A DNA stretch of 64,000 nucleotides, taken from the NCBI RefSeq assembly GCF_014652655.1, contig NZ_BMZF01000001.1, positions 434,001 through 498,000 of the forward strand, written 5' to 3'. The first letter of the stretch is position 1, and every line of letters starts with the position of its first letter. Positions 53,877 through 63,322 of this stretch are shown here, in pieces. The notes under the pieces were generated by a model. The model had not been told where the DNA came from. It was given only the letters and a program-made list of their open reading frames with translations, and ran no database searches. The position numbers and the translations under genes are program-made. The stretch comes from Paramylibacter ulvae (GTDB lineage Bacteria > Pseudomonadota > Alphaproteobacteria > Rhodobacterales > Rhodobacteraceae).

Positions 53877-54236
53877 ATGGCGCTCTACGAGCATACATTT
53901 ATTGCGCGACAAGACTTGTCAAATGCGCAAGCCGAAGGTTTGATCGAACACTTCGGCGCAGTTCTGACAGACAACGGCGGCAAGCTGATTGATTCAGAAT
54001 ACTGGGGCCTGAAAACGATGGCTTACAAAATCAACAAAAACCGTAAAGGCCACTATGCCTATTTGAAAACGGATTCTCCGTCTTCAGCGGTAAAAGAAAT
54101 GGAACGCCTGATGTCGCTGCATGACGACGTTATGCGTGTGCTGACAATCCGTGTTGATGAACACGAAGAAGGCCCATCCGTTGTTGTACAAGCTAAATCC
54201 GCGCGTGACGAAAAACGTCGCGACCGTGAACGTTAA
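53877..54236 (+). CDS. rpsF: Ribosomal protein S6
   Basis: A 119-residue 30S protein. MALYEHTFIARQDLS at the start, YWGLKTMAYKI and NRKGHYAYL are family features; the C-terminus is basic and charged. The ATG at 53877 is the usual start; an ATG 12 bases upstream is in frame. It heads the rpsF-rpsR-rplI operon. Confidence 0.95.
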   Translation: MALYEHTFIARQDLSNAQAEGLIEHFGAVLTDNGGKLIDSEYWGLKTMAYKINKNRKGHYAYLKTDSPSSAVKEMERLMSLHDDVMRVLTIRVDEHEEGPSVVVQAKSARDEKRRDRER

Positions 54237-54252
54237 GAAGGACCTGTAAATC

Positions 54253-54480
54253 ATGGCAAATAAACCATTTTTCCGTCGTCGCAAATCTTGCCCGTTCACC
54301 GGTGAAGGCGCGCCAAAAATCGATTATAAAGATACAAAATTGCTGCAACGCTACATCTCTGAGCGCGGCAAAATTGTACCTTCTCGTATCACTGCAGTAT
54401 CTGCAAAAAAACAACGCGAACTTGCCAAGGCAATCAAACGCGCTCGTTTTTTGGCATTGCTGCCATACGCTGTTAAGTAA
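54253..54480 (+). CDS. rpsR: Ribosomal protein S18
   Basis: A 75-residue 30S protein with [12 protein letters not shown] and the [16 protein letters not shown] core followed by [18 protein letters not shown]. It pairs with S6 on the ribosome. It follows rpsF by 16 bases and precedes rplI by 11. Confidence 0.96.
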   Translation: MANKPFFRRRKSCPFTGEGAPKIDYKDTKLLQRYISERGKIVPSRITAVSAKKQRELAKAIKRARFLALLPYAVK

Positions 54481-54491
54481 GGGGAAAATCC

Positions 54492-55118
54492 ATGGATGTT
54501 ATCCTACTAGAACGCGTTGCTAAGCTGGGTCAAATGGGCGACGTTGTGTCCGTGAAACAAGGTTTCGCACGTAACTATCTGTTGCCACAGGGCAAAGCCT
54601 TGCGCGCATCAGACGCAAACAAAGCACAGTTCGAAGCGCAAAAAGCACAGCTTGAAGCGCAGAACCTCGAAACCAAAAAAGAAGCAGAAGCAGTGTCTGC
54701 AAAATTGGACGGCGAACAGTTCATCGTGATTCGTTCCGCATCTGATGCTGGCGCGCTTTACGGTTCTGTTTCCAACCGCGATTGCGCAGATGCCGCAACC
54801 GAAGCTGGTTTCACAGTTGACAAAAAACAAATCATTTTGGCTGCTCCAATCAAAGAATTGGGTCTTCACGAAGTGACTGTTGCTCTGCACCCAGAAGTTT
54901 CTTGTGTGGTTAAACTGAACGTTGCACGCTCTGTTGAAGAAGCAGAATTGCAAGCATCAGGTAAATCAATCCAGGAATTGGCTGCCGAAGCAGACGCAGA
55001 AGCAGATTTCGAAATCGCTGAATTGTTCGACGATATCGGTTCTGCGGCACTGGACGAGCTAGAAGAAGCCGTTCCTTCAGAAGAAGCTGGCGAAACAAAC
55101 GAAGAAGACGAAGCGTAA
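54492..55118 (+). CDS. rplI: Ribosomal protein L9, extended acidic tail
   Basis: The N-terminal domain ([32 protein letters not shown]) and the long helix are typical of L9. At 208 residues it is longer than the usual 150; residues after about 155 are a tail rich in Glu, Asp and Ala. Alphaproteobacterial L9 proteins often have such tails. A good terminator follows. Confidence 0.95.
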   Translation: MDVILLERVAKLGQMGDVVSVKQGFARNYLLPQGKALRASDANKAQFEAQKAQLEAQNLETKKEAEAVSAKLDGEQFIVIRSASDAGALYGSVSNRDCADAATEAGFTVDKKQIILAAPIKELGLHEVTVALHPEVSCVVKLNVARSVEEAELQASGKSIQELAAEADAEADFEIAELFDDIGSAALDELEEAVPSEEAGETNEEDEA

Positions 55119-55144
55119 GCTTTCCTCTTTTTGCAAAAAATCAA

Positions 55145-55173
55145 GGCGTGCGAATTTTCGTGCGCCTTTTTTT
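55145..55173 (+). terminator. Terminator after rplI
   Basis: GGCGTGCGAA pairs with TTCGTGCGCC (two G-U pairs) around TT, followed by seven T residues. Confidence 0.85.
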
Positions 55174-55249
55174 ATCGCAATTTTGTGAAACTTTTGTCGG
55201 GGAAACTGCGTTACTATACGTATAACATCACCCCAACAGGAGATATCCC

Positions 55250-55795
55250 ATGAAATTTACCCCCCTGATCACCACCGCAAGCATCGCCATCAGCATCGCC
55301 ATGCCAATATTTGCCGCTGGCAGCAGCACACCAGAAAAACCAAAGCCAACAGAAACCACCATGGAATGTGAAAAGGGCTTTGTTTGGAATGAAAAATCAG
55401 AAAAATGCGTCGAAATCGAAGAAAGCAACCTGAACGACGATCAAATCTATCTAAACGCACGCGAATTGGCCTATGCCAATCAATATGACAATGCGTTGCG
55501 CCTGTTGGACATGGCTGCAAACCCGCGCGATCCACGCATCCTCACCTACCAAGGTTATGCCCATCGCAAGGCTGGTCGCGCAGAACTGGCGAACACCTAT
55601 TACACCGCGGCGCTGGACATTGACCCCACAAACATCACCGCGCGCTCGTACATGGGGCAAGGCATGGTGCGCAGTGGCGATATGACGGCTGCGGTTGATC
55701 AATTGATCGAAATCGCAAGCATTTCTGGCAAAGATAACTGGCCGTATCGCGCCCTAGCCAATGCAATTCGCGGCGATATCACAACAGATTATTAA
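55250..55795 (+). CDS. Exported TPR-repeat protein
   Basis: A 181-residue protein with a Sec signal (FTPLITTASIAISIAMPIFA). The mature part begins with a Pro/Lys-rich stretch and a CxxC-like pair (ECEKGFVWNEKSEKC), then two or three tetratricopeptide-like repeats (YANQYDNALRLLDMA, AELANTYYTAALDIDPTN). It is periplasmic, with a role in protein interactions at most. AGGAGA precedes the ATG. It stands alone. Confidence 0.8.
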   Translation: MKFTPLITTASIAISIAMPIFAAGSSTPEKPKPTETTMECEKGFVWNEKSEKCVEIEESNLNDDQIYLNARELAYANQYDNALRLLDMAANPRDPRILTYQGYAHRKAGRAELANTYYTAALDIDPTNITARSYMGQGMVRSGDMTAAVDQLIEIASISGKDNWPYRALANAIRGDITTDY

Positions 55796-55861
55796 CCCGC
55801 CCTTGCAATATTCACCCAACAGGGGCAAAATTTAACTTCGCCTTTGTTGGGAAACCTGCCC

Positions 55862-56254
55862 ATGAAACCGCCCACCGTCCAAATTGAGCCAAGCGTGAAT
55901 GTCCTTGGCGAACCATTAAAACCCTGTTCGCTTGATCCGCTGACGGGTTTTTTCCGCGATGGCTGTTGTAATACGGGGCCCCAAGATTCAGGCCGCCATA
56001 CGGTATGTATCCAAGTGACGGCTGAATTCCTCGCCTTTTCCAAACAAAACGGCAATGATCTGTCAACGCCACGCCCTGAATTTGGCTTTGACGGCCTCAC
56101 CCCTGGGGATCGCTGGTGTCTTTGCGCGGATCGCTGGGCACAGGCCGATGCATTCAACGCCGCCCCCCATGTGTTATTGGAATGCACACATATCAACACA
56201 TTGGAAACAATTCCCTTTGCGGTTTTGCGCGCACATGCATTGGATATGAATTAA
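55862..56254 (+). CDS. DUF2237 family protein
   Basis: A 130-residue soluble protein with the DUF2237 pattern NVLGEPLKPCS...GFFRDGCC, HTVCIQVTAEFL, DGLTPGDRWCLCADRW. The conserved cysteines (four in CS, CC, CLC) suggest metal or redox chemistry but none is shown. The family is widespread in Rhodobacterales and others; function unknown. Start at the ATG at 55862; a TTG at 55844 would add six residues. Confidence 0.8.
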   Translation: MKPPTVQIEPSVNVLGEPLKPCSLDPLTGFFRDGCCNTGPQDSGRHTVCIQVTAEFLAFSKQNGNDLSTPRPEFGFDGLTPGDRWCLCADRWAQADAFNAAPHVLLECTHINTLETIPFAVLRAHALDMN

Positions 56255-56424
56255 CGCCCCAGCTCCAAATGTTCTAAATATCCAAAAAACCCACACTTCC
56301 CCAAACGGCCAAGTTTCGTTTTTCCCGAATGTCGCTGTATTTCCCCCAAAGCATAAAAATCTTTGCTGACAGAATCTAATTTCCCTGCCAACATTTTCAA
56401 ACAATCAGGTCTCAGGAGACAGCG

Positions 56425-57798
56425 ATGGATTATCTACAAACAAACGACATTCAGGATATCGTTGAACAAGAACGCGTAAATGTGTGGCATCACCTTAGCC
56501 AACATAAACAATATGAAACCAGCGATCCGCGTATCATTGTCGAGGGCAAAGGAATGCGTGTTTGGGATCAAAACGGCAAAGAACACCTTGATGCGGTGTC
56601 TGGCGGGGTTTGGACGGTTAACGTTGGCTATGGGCGCGAAAGCATTGCGAATGCGGTGCGCGATCAGTTGGTCAAGATGAACTATTTCGCTGGCTCTGCT
56701 GGGTCTATCCCGGGTTCGATTTTCTCTGAAATGCTGTTGTCAAAAATGCCGGGGCTGTCGCGGGTTTATTATGCAAACTCTGGATCCGAGGCGAATGAAA
56801 AAGTGTACAAAATGGTACGCCAGATCAGCCATAAACACCACGGCGGTAAGAAATCCAAAATCTTGTATCGCGAACGCGATTATCACGGCACAACAATTGC
56901 TAACCTGTCCGCTGGTGGCCAAGAAGAGCGCAACGCACAATACGGTCCGTTTACACCGGGCTTTGTCATGGTGCCACATTGCATGGAATATCGCCGTCAA
57001 ACACCCGATGGCGATTATGGCAAATATTGCGTTGATCAGATCGAGGCGGTTATTCTACGCGAAGGTGCAGATACCATCGGTGCGATCGTATTGGAACCTG
57101 TAACCGCAGGTGGTGGCGTGATCACCCCACCCGAAGGTTACTGGGAAGGCGTGCAAGCCTTGTGTAAAAAATACGATATCTTATTACATATCGACGAAGT
57201 CGTTTGTGGCGTTGGGCGCACAGGCACATGGTTTGGCTATCAACAATATGGCATCAAACCTGATTTCGTCACAATGGCCAAAGGTGTTGCATCAGGCTAC
57301 GCTGCGATTTCATGCGCGGTCACAACCGAGGCGGTTTTTGACATGTTCAAAGACGACACAGACCCGCTCAGCTATTTTCGCGATATCTCCACCTTTGGTG
57401 GCTGTACTGCGGGGCCAGCGGCCGCGATTGAAAACATGAAAATCATCGAAGCCGAAGGTTTGCTAGATAACACAACCCAAATGGGTGAATATCTGATGGG
57501 CAAGCTGTCTGAATTACAAGACAAACACGCTGTCATCGGTGATGTCCGTGGCAAGGGTTTGTTTGTGGGCGCAGAACTTGTGTCCGATCGCAAAAGCCGT
57601 GCACCCGTTGATGAAAAACTGGTTCAGGCCGTTGTGGGCAATTGTATGCAACAAGGTGTGATCATTGGTGCGACCAACCGTTCGGTTCCCGGTTTCAACA
57701 ACACGCTTTGCCTATCGCCTGCGTTGATTTCAACGCGTGATGATTTGGATCAGCTCTGTGATGCGATTGATAACGCACTCACATCTGTATTTTCCTAA
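56425..57798 (+). CDS. Class III aminotransferase, possibly taurine-pyruvate aminotransferase
   Basis: A 457-residue PLP enzyme of fold type I. The cofactor Lys is in MAKGVASGYAAIS, and the Asp that holds the pyridine ring in IDEVVCGVGRTG. The length and the opening VWHHLSQHKQYETSDPR fit taurine-pyruvate aminotransferases and related beta-alanine/omega-amino acid aminotransferases. No sulfoacetaldehyde acetyltransferase or taurine transporter lies next to it, so the exact substrate is uncertain. CAGGAGA precedes the ATG; terminator after it. Confidence 0.7.
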   Translation: MDYLQTNDIQDIVEQERVNVWHHLSQHKQYETSDPRIIVEGKGMRVWDQNGKEHLDAVSGGVWTVNVGYGRESIANAVRDQLVKMNYFAGSAGSIPGSIFSEMLLSKMPGLSRVYYANSGSEANEKVYKMVRQISHKHHGGKKSKILYRERDYHGTTIANLSAGGQEERNAQYGPFTPGFVMVPHCMEYRRQTPDGDYGKYCVDQIEAVILREGADTIGAIVLEPVTAGGGVITPPEGYWEGVQALCKKYDILLHIDEVVCGVGRTGTWFGYQQYGIKPDFVTMAKGVASGYAAISCAVTTEAVFDMFKDDTDPLSYFRDISTFGGCTAGPAAAIENMKIIEAEGLLDNTTQMGEYLMGKLSELQDKHAVIGDVRGKGLFVGAELVSDRKSRAPVDEKLVQAVVGNCMQQGVIIGATNRSVPGFNNTLCLSPALISTRDDLDQLCDAIDNALTSVFS

Positions 57799-57842
57799 TA
57801 TTAAGGTGCACCTCCGCAATTTCGCGGCATTGTATATCGTGC

Positions 57843-57870
57843 AAAAGGGTCCCAAACGGGGCCCTTTTTC
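57843..57870 (+). terminator. Terminator after the aminotransferase gene
   Basis: AAAAGGGTCCC pairs with GGGGCCCTTTT (one G-U pair) around a four-base loop, followed by more T residues. Confidence 0.75.
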
Positions 57871-57942
57871 CATTCACCAACACGTTTTTTACGATAGACG
57901 CCCAGAACCGCGCGAGCTAGGCTCGCGAAAAAGGGGAATTTT

Positions 57943-60666
57943 ATGGTTGGTACAATAATACTGATCGCTGCAATCATTTATCTTTTTGTATCGACGTCAA
58001 AAAAATTCAAACACCTGCAATCCCAGATTGACAAATTACAAGACCAGAAATGGGAACGTGATAACGCAGAGCCAAACAAAACCCGCCCCCCCGTTTTATC
58101 ACCCAAGGCCGCAGCGGCGGCGGCAACCGCCGATCCTGTTGTCACCAAATCCCCGCCCAAGGCAAAAAAGGGCAAAGCGTTACCCATTGTTGATGCACCC
58201 GAAAATGCTGCGCCAAAACCCGCACCCGCGGCACCCATTGTAAAAACACCCCCGCCTCCAAAAACGCCCGATTTTATGGATCGTATGGTTGCCAATTTTC
58301 AGGCCAACTGGGTCATATGGCTCGCCGCGTTGTCACTCGCCTTTGGTGGTATTTTTATCGTCCAATACGGTATTGAAAACGGATATCTTGGCCCTGTTGC
58401 GCGTGTTATTGGTGCACTTGCATTTGGTGTTGCCTTGATTGTGGGCGCAGAATGGGTACGCCGCCATGCCCGCGAAGGCGAAGATGGCTGGTTTTCCGTC
58501 CCCGTTGCGCTGGCCGCTGGGGGCGTTGCATCCCTGTTCGCAGGCGTAGTTTCAGCGCATACGCTCTATAACCTTACCAGTCCCCTAATCGGTTTTATAT
58601 CAATGGCCGCGGTCGCGTGGATCGCCATGTTGGGCGGCATCATTTATGGCCCCGTGTTGGCCGTGATTGGCATACTTGGTGCGTTTTTCTCGCCGATGTT
58701 GGTGAGCGCACCGGAAACCAGCCCGATGATGTATTTGTATTTCCTTCTTGTCCTTGGCGCATCCTTGTTTGTGGAACGCACGCAACGCTGGATTTGGCTG
58801 TCCGCGCTTGCCATCGCGGCGGCATTATTTTGGGGATATGCGTTGCACCTGTCGTTACCCAATGATGCGGTTGCACCGCTTTATTTTGCCGCGATTGCGG
58901 TGATGGCGGCAACGATCCCTGCTTTTGGTGCGCCACCAAAATGGGAAACCACACGCTGGGTCGATGTGAAATCAATTGTCGAAGTATCCCATCAATATCC
59001 CACGATTTTGGCGGTGGTTACGGGTGGTATTGCGGGGCTTGCGATCAATTGGGCCAATACCAAGTCGCTGGATCATTGGCAGGTTGGTGTGATTGCATTG
59101 TTGATCCTGACCGCACTTGCGATATTTGCAACCAAACGCGCACAGAATTTGGATCAGCTTGCGGGGATTTTCGGGCTTGGCCTTATCGGGGCGGTGGGTG
59201 CGATTGGGCATATTCCGGGATCCGATCTGACGTATATGTACGGCGCGGATTATCACGCCGCCATTCGCGATTATTTCCCCTTTGCCACGCTTTCGGTTTT
59301 GGGCAGCATGGCATTATTTTTCGCTGCATCTTATTGGCGCACAAACGGATCTGTACGCCCGTTTTATTGGAACCTGTTAACTGCAACGCTCCCGCTACTC
59401 GGCTTTGCATTTTTATATGAAAAATGGTCACCCGCAGGGGTATTAAACGATGGTAATTGGACGGCGCTATCATTGGGGTTGGCTGCGTATTTGGGCGCGA
59501 TGAGCTGGCTTAACATGCGGATCAAGGATAATTTGCCCAGCACCGATATCTTGGGCAATGCCGCCTTGCTGGCACTTGGATATACCGCGCTGATCACCTT
59601 GGGCGGTGAAATCCAAACCATCGCCTTTGCGGCATTATCTGCCCTTGCGTTGTTGTTCACCACGCGATTTGGCTTTTTCTTTAGCAAATTCACATCCCTT
59701 GCGTTTGCGGCAATCACCATGGGGCAATTGGTGGTTCAACCTGGATTATTCTGGGCGATGAATGCGCCCGTGGGACAGGTGATATTCCTGTTCGCCGCCG
59801 TGGTTGCGATATTTGCAGGTGCATTTTTCCATGCCAATAAACACAAACTTGGCAGCGAAATCACCCAATTTGAAACCGCAGGCATTGCCGCATTGGCGAT
59901 TTTGGTTTGCATCCTGATCGGGCGCAGTGTTAGCGGGCAAAGCGAAGGAATGGTGATCCTTGGCCTGTTTGCCAGTGTTGGTTTGATCCTTGCACTTGTG
60001 CAATTTCGCCGCGCAGAAATGGCAGACAGCTTTGTGCGGTTTCGCAAAATTTTGGGCTATGCCTATCTGCTTGCTGGTGGGATTGCGTTGTTCCTGTCGC
60101 TGACGGTGTTTTCACCCCTTGGGCATCATTTACTGTCGCGTTCCTTGGTCACGGGCATTTTCCCGATTGATACGGTTACGGTGGCCTATGCCCTGCCCGC
60201 GTTGATCATGATTGCGCATCGTTTTGTGAAACAAATCCCGGTCTTATTGCCACGCCCGTTGGAAATTCCGATTGTGGCTGCGTTGTTCACTTGGGTTGCG
60301 ATTTTGGAAATTCGCCGTTTCTGGCACGGCACAAATATTAGCGCCCATGAAATTTTGAAACCAGAAATGTACAGCTATACCGCTGCGATGTTGATCGCGA
60401 CGGTGGTGGTGTTCACATGGTCGATCATTCGCCATGATAAAATATTGCGCAAAATAGGCCTTGGCTTGGCAGGGTTGACCGCGTTGAAGGTATTCTTGGC
60501 CGACACATCAGGGCTAGAAGGATTGGGGCGTGCCACGTCATTTATCGGGCTGGGTCTGACATTGGCAGGGATTGCATGGTTGCATCAACGATTTGCCGTG
60601 CATGATGATGTCGTCGCAATTGATGACGCACCACAGGATGATCCAGATCCCGAAGCGGAGGCGTAA
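57943..60666 (+). CDS. DUF2339 family polytopic membrane protein
   Basis: A 907-residue protein with about 25 hydrophobic segments. An N-terminal membrane anchor (GTIILIAAIIYLFV), a short coiled coil and a Pro/Lys/Ala-rich linker (residues 40-110) precede the membrane domain. DUF2339 members are large, poorly characterised inner-membrane proteins. The C-terminus is acidic. It has no operon partners; a bidirectional-looking terminator follows, before a minus-strand tRNA. Function unknown. Confidence 0.82.
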   Translation: MVGTIILIAAIIYLFVSTSKKFKHLQSQIDKLQDQKWERDNAEPNKTRPPVLSPKAAAAAATADPVVTKSPPKAKKGKALPIVDAPENAAPKPAPAAPIVKTPPPPKTPDFMDRMVANFQANWVIWLAALSLAFGGIFIVQYGIENGYLGPVARVIGALAFGVALIVGAEWVRRHAREGEDGWFSVPVALAAGGVASLFAGVVSAHTLYNLTSPLIGFISMAAVAWIAMLGGIIYGPVLAVIGILGAFFSPMLVSAPETSPMMYLYFLLVLGASLFVERTQRWIWLSALAIAAALFWGYALHLSLPNDAVAPLYFAAIAVMAATIPAFGAPPKWETTRWVDVKSIVEVSHQYPTILAVVTGGIAGLAINWANTKSLDHWQVGVIALLILTALAIFATKRAQNLDQLAGIFGLGLIGAVGAIGHIPGSDLTYMYGADYHAAIRDYFPFATLSVLGSMALFFAASYWRTNGSVRPFYWNLLTATLPLLGFAFLYEKWSPAGVLNDGNWTALSLGLAAYLGAMSWLNMRIKDNLPSTDILGNAALLALGYTALITLGGEIQTIAFAALSALALLFTTRFGFFFSKFTSLAFAAITMGQLVVQPGLFWAMNAPVGQVIFLFAAVVAIFAGAFFHANKHKLGSEITQFETAGIAALAILVCILIGRSVSGQSEGMVILGLFASVGLILALVQFRRAEMADSFVRFRKILGYAYLLAGGIALFLSLTVFSPLGHHLLSRSLVTGIFPIDTVTVAYALPALIMIAHRFVKQIPVLLPRPLEIPIVAALFTWVAILEIRRFWHGTNISAHEILKPEMYSYTAAMLIATVVVFTWSIIRHDKILRKIGLGLAGLTALKVFLADTSGLEGLGRATSFIGLGLTLAGIAWLHQRFAVHDDVVAIDDAPQDDPDPEAEA

Positions 60667-60670
60667 AACC

Positions 60671-60702
60671 AAAAAACGCCCCGCAATCGCGGAGCGTTTT
60701 TT
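60671..60702. terminator. Bidirectional terminator between DUF2339 gene and tRNA-Leu
   Basis: AAAAAACGC and CCG pair with CGG and GCGTTTTTT around CAATCG. The A-run on one side and T-run on the other allow it to end both convergent transcripts. Confidence 0.8.
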
Positions 60703-60708
60703 GTGGTG

Positions 60709-60793
60709 TGGTACCCGAGGCCGGACTCGAACCGGCACACCTTGCGGCGGGGGATTTTGAATCCCCTGCGTCTACCAATTCCGCCACTCGGGC
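60709..60793 (-). tRNA. tRNA-Leu (anticodon CAA)
   Basis: An 85-base tRNA with CCA encoded. Acceptor stem GCCCGAG/CTCGGGT, discriminator A, anticodon stem GGGGA/TCCCC around loop TTCAAAA, and the variable arm and GTTCGAGTC T-arm expected of leucine tRNAs. It reads TTG codons, which are frequent in the genes of this window. Confidence 0.95.
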
Positions 60794-60921
60794 CAATGCA
60801 GTGATTTGAAATCAAACCAGTGCAGCGTAGTACACGAGGGGTGATTTAGCCAAGACAGCATCGGGCGTCAACGGCAATTCCACATCATTGTTACACAAAA
60901 TGCATTTTTATCGATTTACGA

Positions 60922-61773
60922 TCACAACTGTTGGCCGTTGAATGTATCACATTGATCCAAACGCGGGTTTTGATATCCCTTTGCGAACCAACGTTGGCGT
61001 TGTTCGGATGTGCCATGCGTGAATGTATGAGGCATTGGGCGGCGCCCTGCGTTTCGTTGAATCATATCGTCGCCAATTTGTTTGGCGGCATTGATCGCTT
61101 CTTGGATATCGCCCTCTTCCAGCGTACCCAATTTTTCGGAAACATAACGTGCCCAGATACCAGAAAAACAATCCGCTTGTAATTCAATCATCACCGACAC
61201 GCGGTTTGATTCCACCTTGCTCATACGTTGGCGTGCAGCGTTTGCTTGTGGCAGGATACCCAATTCGTTTTGCACATGATGCGCCACTTCATGTGCCACA
61301 ACATAAGCGGCGGCAAAATCGCCCCTCGCGCCCATTTGGCGTTCCATCGTGGTGAAAAAATCCGTGTCCAAATACACCTTGCGATCAGCGGGGCAATAAA
61401 ACGGACCTGTTGCACCCGATGCGTTGCCACATGGCGATTGCGTTGTACCCTTGAATAAAACCAATGTTGCGGGGCGATATGTGCGGTTTGCTTCGCGCGC
61501 CAAAACTGTTGCCCAAACTTGTTCGGTATCGGCCAATGTCACCGATACAAACTCGCCCGCGGCTTGGTCTTCGGCAGTTAATGTGGTGCTAGTGCTGGTC
61601 GCTTGCCCTGGCACGCTGCCACTATTCATCAATGAAGATACATCAACACCAAGAAAACTTCCAATTGCCCAAAGAGCCAACAGGCCAAAAATGCCAAGCC
61701 CGCCCGCCTGCGCCGTACGTCGCCCGCGACGATCTTCGATATTGGAGCTACCCTGTCTGCCACGCCATTTCAT
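60922..61773 (-). CDS. Neutral zinc metallopeptidase (YpfJ family)
   Basis: A 283-residue protein with one N-terminal membrane segment (LGIFGLLALWAIGSFLG). The zinc motif HEVAHH is at residues 161-166, with a third ligand expected in the following ELQADCF region. N-terminal KWRGRQGSSNIEDRRG is the family opening. The catalytic domain faces the periplasm; substrates are not known. The start is the ATG at 61773. Confidence 0.88.
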   Translation of the reverse strand: MKWRGRQGSSNIEDRRGRRTAQAGGLGIFGLLALWAIGSFLGVDVSSLMNSGSVPGQATSTSTTLTAEDQAAGEFVSVTLADTEQVWATVLAREANRTYRPATLVLFKGTTQSPCGNASGATGPFYCPADRKVYLDTDFFTTMERQMGARGDFAAAYVVAHEVAHHVQNELGILPQANAARQRMSKVESNRVSVMIELQADCFSGIWARYVSEKLGTLEEGDIQEAINAAKQIGDDMIQRNAGRRPMPHTFTHGTSEQRQRWFAKGYQNPRLDQCDTFNGQQL

Positions 61774-61904
61774 TGATTTCTTCCTTTAAACTGTTTGACC
61801 ATTATAAATAGAGATCAGAAAGCCAAGGTGCAAGGTTATTGCATTTCACGCAGGCCACGCTAAACCCACGTCACAGATTAAAGTGATTCAAATAAGGGCG
61901 CGCA

Positions 61905-62483
61905 ATGTTACGAAAACTATATGACTGGACGCTTTCATTCGCCGACAGCCCCTATTCATTATGGATACTGGCTGCTGTTTCATTTGTAGAAAGCTCGGTT
62001 TTCCCGATCCCGCCGCATGTATTGATGATCCCGTTAATCATTGCACAACCCCATCGCGCATTCCTGTTTGCCGCCGTTGCCACCATCGCCAGTGTCGCGG
62101 GTGGTGCGTTGGGATATTATATTGGCGCGGAATTATTCGATTCCATCGGACGCCCCGTTCTGGATTTTTATCACAAGGCCGACGCGTTTGATGCATTCGC
62201 AGCCCGTTTCAATGAACAAGGTCACTGGGCCGTTTTGGCCGCAGGCGTCACACCATTTCCATATAAGGTCATCACCATCACATCGGGCGCCACGGGATTA
62301 CCGTTTGCCAGTTTCATGTTGTGGTCATTGATCGCGCGCAGCATCATATTTTTCGTGATCGCGGGATTGTTATGGAAATTTGGCGCACCCATTCGGGATT
62401 TCATTGAAAAACGTCTGCCGCTGATGTTTACCCTGTTTATCGTCCTGTTGGTGGGCGGATTTTATGTGGTGAAATATCTATGA
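61905..62483 (+). CDS. YqaA/DedA-like membrane protein
   Basis: A 192-residue membrane protein with four or five segments and the SNARE-associated (DedA/VTT) features F.ES..FPIPPH and GALGYYIGAELF...FNEQGHWAVLAAGVTPFPYK. YqaA proteins of this type are poorly characterised; DedA relatives move lipids. It overlaps dsbB by 4 bases (ATGA), so the two are coupled. Confidence 0.85.
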   Translation: MLRKLYDWTLSFADSPYSLWILAAVSFVESSVFPIPPHVLMIPLIIAQPHRAFLFAAVATIASVAGGALGYYIGAELFDSIGRPVLDFYHKADAFDAFAARFNEQGHWAVLAAGVTPFPYKVITITSGATGLPFASFMLWSLIARSIIFFVIAGLLWKFGAPIRDFIEKRLPLMFTLFIVLLVGGFYVVKYL

Positions 62484-62935
62484 CAAAACGACATCTGATT
62501 TTGATTGCGACACTTGGGTCTGTTGCCCTGTTGGGTGGCGCATTGGCGTTTCAATATCTGGGTGGGTTACCACCGTGTAAGATGTGCATCTGGCAACGCT
62601 GGCCACATCTGATCGCGATTGCATTTGGCGCATTGGCATTGTTTACACGCAAACAATTGTTCGCCATTGGCGGATTATTGGCCGCCGCCACAACCAGCGG
62701 CATTGGGTTTTACCACGCAGGCGTTGAACAAAAATGGTGGGAGGGTCCGACAACCTGTACATCCACATCGAACGCTGGACTGAGCAGTTCAGAATTGCTT
62801 GATAAAATCATGAACGCTCCATTGGTGCGTTGCGATGAAATCCCGTGGGATTTATTCGGGATCAGCATGGCTGGCTGGAACGGGATCATCAGCTTGGGTA
62901 TCGTTTTGATCTGGGCCGCGGCGCTGCGCCGTTAG
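62480..62935 (+). CDS. dsbB: Disulfide bond formation protein DsbB
   Basis: A 151-residue inner-membrane protein with four segments that re-oxidises DsbA using quinone. The quinone-side pair is Cys33/Cys36 (CKMC), and the second pair, Cys93 and Cys118, lies in the periplasmic loop. It overlaps YqaA by 4 bases, and its 3' end overlaps the minus-strand gene by 84 bases. Confidence 0.93.
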   Translation: MTKRHLILIATLGSVALLGGALAFQYLGGLPPCKMCIWQRWPHLIAIAFGALALFTRKQLFAIGGLLAAATTSGIGFYHAGVEQKWWEGPTTCTSTSNAGLSSSELLDKIMNAPLVRCDEIPWDLFGISMAGWNGIISLGIVLIWAAALRR

Positions 62936-63286
62936 CTTTTTTACCTGCTTCATTGCTTGATCAAACTGCCCTGAAATATCGGGTGAAATAACATCAATCG
63001 CTTGTGGTAATTTATTGATATGTATCGGATTTACAGCCTGCGCAATCCCTGATGCCATCGGTGCGTTTATCACGTTTTTACCGATTAATTCTTGTAAAAC
63101 ATTGGTGGCGGTATCTGCGTCCACCTTCAGATGGCGCATCAAAAACGGAACCGAACATTGGCTATGGGCCCGTGTTAACATGGCCGCCTTTGCCAGATGA
63201 GGCGATGGCAAGATACCCGCGCCCAACGGCATCGCAGGTGCGCCAAATAATGCACCAAGACTTATGGTAAATTCACGTCTGTTCAT
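62852..63286 (-). CDS. Tat-exported hypothetical protein
   Basis: A 144-residue protein whose N-terminus NRREFTISLGALFGAPAM carries the RRE-F twin-arginine pattern. I recognise no domain in the mature part, which is rich in Asp, Gln and Ala at its end. The ATG at 63286 is preferred; one at 63310 would add eight residues. The last 84 bases overlap dsbB in antisense, so the C-terminus is less secure than the rest. Confidence 0.6.
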   Translation of the reverse strand: MNRREFTISLGALFGAPAMPLGAGILPSPHLAKAAMLTRAHSQCSVPFLMRHLKVDADTATNVLQELIGKNVINAPMASGIAQAVNPIHINKLPQAIDVISPDISGQFDQAMKQVKKLTAQRRGPDQNDTQADDPVPASHADPE

Positions 63287-63322
63287 CCCCATAACATAGG
63301 CATGATGCACAAATTTTCCAAG

